The notes under the pieces were generated by a model. The model had not been told where the DNA came from, made no database searches, and saw only the letters and a program-made list of their open reading frames with translations. From positions 248,001 through 312,000 of the forward strand of contig BPGT01000003.1 in assembly GCA_026003175.1 (NCBI GenBank): a DNA stretch of 64,000 bases, written 5' to 3'. Numbering within the stretch: the first letter of the stretch is position 1; each line of letters begins with the position of its first letter. The position numbers and the translations under genes are program-made. This stretch comes from Armatimonadota bacterium. Its GTDB lineage: Bacteria; Armatimonadota; HRBIN16. Of the stretch, positions 61,613 to 64,000 are shown in pieces.

Positions 61613-64000
61613 ATGGAAATCTGGATAACCCCTCATACTAGGGGACGCCAGCTGGTGCGCCAGTCGCTGCCATTTCCTGCAGGATTCCTGCGCGAAGGGC
61701 AGTCGCTGCTGGTGTCGGATGCGAAGAACGATATCGCCGCCAGTGTGCGCGTGCTCACGCAACATCCGCGAGACCGCTCGGCGCGCCGGGCGATGGTGAC
61801 GTTCGTCTATACTTTTGAAAGCACCGCGCCGGCGCGCTTCCAGTTGACCGCCGCGCCAGAAGAGAGCGACTCCTCGCTCTCCTTTCCCGTTACCGTGCAC
61901 GTACGCGGGGAGAGGGTAACCATCGCTTACGAGGATGGTGCCACATTCACCGCACAACTGCTTGCTCCTCAGCGCAGCACGTCTCAACGGGCGCGTGTGG
62001 AGACGATAGAAGAAAACACCCACTTCCTCTGGCTGAGAGTGATACTGCCCGATCCGCAGTGGACGCGCATCATCGAGGTTCGAGCCGACGTGCTGGGGGG
62101 TGTGGCAGTGATCGCCCATCTGCAGCGACATCTGCCCGGAGATGGCTATGCCCCTCCCTTCGGCTGGGAGTTGCGATGGCATCAGGCTCCTGCCAATGCT
62201 CGCCTGCAACAGGACACGACCTTCACTACCGTCTCTGACACGCCTGTGGAGCACTCGTTGACGGGGGGACAAGGGTGTGCGTTTCTGGCGGGGGAGTATC
62301 GCATCGAGCATCCCGCTGCCCCCTTCACCCGCCGTAGTAAGGTGGAAGCATGGCGCGAAGGCTCCACGCTGGTGTATCGCTACTGGCGATGCACTGCCGG
62401 TGAAAAAGTACCGATGCAGGAGAGCGCATGGCGTCGCGCGGAGTTCGTGATTTCACCGGCGTCAACCCCATCCCTCAAGCCCACGCTGCAGTATCCGCAG
62501 TCGTTTCGGGTAGACCCGCAGCTGTGGCACGAGCTGTACGGGATAGAACCTCTGCCCAAACTACCACCGGAACTGCAGGAAGTGCTCCGTTATCATCACG
62601 AGGCAATCCTTCGTAGCGTTGCAGCAGGTGACGACTGGGGCAACATCACTGGCTACTCAGACGGCAGTCCTCATGGGGACGTGTTCGGCATGAACCGTCT
62701 CAATCATTGCGCTCCCCTCTTTGAGGAGGCTTATCGTTCTGACGATCCCCGTCTGCTGGAGGCGGCGTTGCTCTGGTGTCAGAACTTCGCCGACCTCAGC
62801 ATCTGGTGGGGAGCGAGGGAACACGGCGGCACTCGTTACAACAACGTGGTCGCTCAAGGAGGGACACCTCCTCAGGGCGACCGCCCTTTTATGTGGCGTT
62901 CCAACGACGCGGTGAGTTTCTGCACCAAAGGCTTCGATGCCTTCTACCTCGCTTATGAAGAGACAGGCGACCCGCGCATGAAAGAGGCGTTGGAAGCGCA
63001 GGTATCTTACGCAAGCCAGTGGGTGCATGCCCATCAGGGAGAATGCCGCAACGTGGGCGTTGTACGCGATTTCGTGCACCTCTATGAACTCACCGCCGAG
63101 CGCAGGTATCTACACGAGGCATTGCGTCTCTTCCGCGAACTGCGCACCAGACTGTGGGAGAACAACCTGTTTGACCAGGGCGGTAAGCCCCCTTCCCCGC
63201 ACCTGCCCTTCTTTGACGACGACGCTACCGGTTTGCGGTACGGTTACGCAAAGCCGTATATCATCGGTTACGCGCTTGCGGGGTTGCCTGCTCTGCTGCG
63301 TTACGCCCGCACAGAGCCGCGGCTCAGAGAGGTGGTAAAAGCGGTGTCGGATTTTCTGGCGGAAAGCCAGGACCCCCTCGGCGGGTGGCGATATCCTCAC
63401 CCCCGTTCCAGTACGCTGATACTCTCGCAAGCAATGGAGCACGCGTGGCAGATAGTGCAGGCGGACAGGGCGATCGGCGCGACTCAGAGCCATCTGGACA
63501 CCGTAGAGCGCGTGCTTCGCCAGCGAATCTACGTGTTGCGCGAGAAAGGCAGCCTGCTCAGCGCGGTGCGAGGTTGGGAGTGGGAAACGGGCACTGTCAA
63601 GAGCCAGGGGGATATCAACACGCTTTACCGTCGCTTCGAAGAGCGCGACTTTATCCGCGACTACGAGCAGGGACAGGTGCAACTGGGTACCTCTCCGCCC
63701 GAAGGGCTGGTGTACTTCACAGAGGTACTGGCGTTTTATCTGAAGCATCGCCCACTATCGCGCCTGCTCTCCCCTCTGTTGGAGAATGAGCCGCTGGCAA
63801 AAGTGCTGCGTCGTGTTTCGCAACGAGAAACCCTTGAGTCCCGTCATATAATAAACCGCCAGGAGGCACCCGCCATGCTGGTCACCGCCAACAATCCGAA
63901 CCCCAAAGCCTTTCCCATACTGGCGGTGTGGGAAGATGAAGAGCTGAGCCCGGGCAGGAAACTCACGATGGTCGCAGCAACCTTCCCCAATGTGCCCGGC
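61613..64000 (+). CDS. Large (alpha/alpha)-barrel glycosidase/lyase-like protein, 3'-truncated by the window
   Basis: From the ATG at 61613 the frame stays open for all 796 codons to the window end. An N-terminal beta-rich part (about residues 1-330) is followed by a helical toroid with GYSDGSPHGDVFGMNRLNH, RSNDAVSFCTKGFDAFYLAY, YAKPYIIGYALAGLPALL and DPLGGWRYPHPRSS. This architecture fits six-hairpin glycosidases or polysaccharide lyases, but no family is recognised and no signal peptide is present. A weak GGAAAG precedes the start. The end of the gene lies outside the window. Confidence 0.7.
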   Translation, partial: MEIWITPHTRGRQLVRQSLPFPAGFLREGQSLLVSDAKNDIAASVRVLTQHPRDRSARRAMVTFVYTFESTAPARFQLTAAPEESDSSLSFPVTVHVRGERVTIAYEDGATFTAQLLAPQRSTSQRARVETIEENTHFLWLRVILPDPQWTRIIEVRADVLGGVAVIAHLQRHLPGDGYAPPFGWELRWHQAPANARLQQDTTFTTVSDTPVEHSLTGGQGCAFLAGEYRIEHPAAPFTRRSKVEAWREGSTLVYRYWRCTAGEKVPMQESAWRRAEFVISPASTPSLKPTLQYPQSFRVDPQLWHELYGIEPLPKLPPELQEVLRYHHEAILRSVAAGDDWGNITGYSDGSPHGDVFGMNRLNHCAPLFEEAYRSDDPRLLEAALLWCQNFADLSIWWGAREHGGTRYNNVVAQGGTPPQGDRPFMWRSNDAVSFCTKGFDAFYLAYEETGDPRMKEALEAQVSYASQWVHAHQGECRNVGVVRDFVHLYELTAERRYLHEALRLFRELRTRLWENNLFDQGGKPPSPHLPFFDDDATGLRYGYAKPYIIGYALAGLPALLRYARTEPRLREVVKAVSDFLAESQDPLGGWRYPHPRSSTLILSQAMEHAWQIVQADRAIGATQSHLDTVERVLRQRIYVLREKGSLLSAVRGWEWETGTVKSQGDINTLYRRFEERDFIRDYEQGQVQLGTSPPEGLVYFTEVLAFYLKHRPLSRLLSPLLENEPLAKVLRRVSQRETLESRHIINRQEAPAMLVTANNPNPKAFPILAVWEDEELSPGRKLTMVAATFPNVPG

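Noticed and set aside
1-64000. tRNA genes, rRNA, CRISPR arrays, phage or integrase genes
   Set aside because: No T-loop-like motifs, regularly spaced repeats, integrase or transposase frames were seen on reading; a covariance-model scan would be decisive.

Overview
The window looks like chromosome of a diderm, sugar-degrading bacterium, most likely from the Armatimonadota or a close relative. The basis is a kdsB gene (so lipopolysaccharide), several type IV pseudopilin-like proteins of the kind with an H-x-DG tail motif, a LacI regulator beside such genes, Uma2 genes, PEP-CTERM and dockerin-tailed secreted proteins, and many glycoside hydrolases. Strong sigma-70-type promoters (TTGACA, 17-18 bp, TATAAT-like) can be read in front of many transcription units. 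I saw no rRNA, tRNA or CRISPR.

Layout. 1-1740: end of an (alpha/alpha)-barrel glycosidase-like gene and a small secreted protein. 1958-7020: kdsB, nnrDE and two FHA/zinc-ribbon membrane proteins in one tight operon, then a gene remnant and a GlcD-like oxidase. 8623-13344: a minus-strand unit starting with an HTH protein and a Cys-rich secreted protein, followed by three cassettes of [polytopic membrane protein + pseudopilin]; two of the pseudopilins are identical because of a 735-bp duplication. 13424-13609 and 45917-46102 are two copies of a 186-bp miniature transposable element with 12-bp inverted ends and 9-bp target duplications. 13802-28548: a TIM-barrel-like protein, site-2 protease plus histidine kinase, two TrkA proteins, a lipoprotein and a secreted protein whose N-terminus carries a repeat insertion, a GH38 alpha-mannosidase, a dead ECF sigma gene, and a heparinase-like lyase.

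28612-35080 is a lower-GC operon built around a tubulin/FtsZ-like protein (GGTGSG motif) with a secreted membrane-anchored partner and three further unknown proteins. Nearly every gene in it is broken by single-base shifts, mostly in mononucleotide runs, so it is either decaying or poorly sequenced. 35484-48290 returns to sugar metabolism: GH4 (also frame-broken), a GH20-like enzyme, a DUF4038-type glycosidase, DinB, two Uma2, serC, CBM9, GH10, an SDH-type serine protease and a GH144-like enzyme.

48464-51720 is a compact LacI regulon: a pseudopilin, a small membrane protein, the regulator and a divergent PEP-CTERM protein. All three promoter regions share a CATTAACCG motif. 51800-57342 is a mogA-moeA operon continuing into two large membrane proteins. 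57500-60220 holds two secreted proteins (LamG-like and beta-propeller) with near-identical dockerin tails. 60698-64000 holds a PhyH dioxygenase and a long (alpha/alpha)-barrel protein that runs off the window.

The strongest candidates for undescribed biology are the pseudopilin/membrane-protein cassettes headed by a Cys-rich secreted protein, and the tubulin-like operon.
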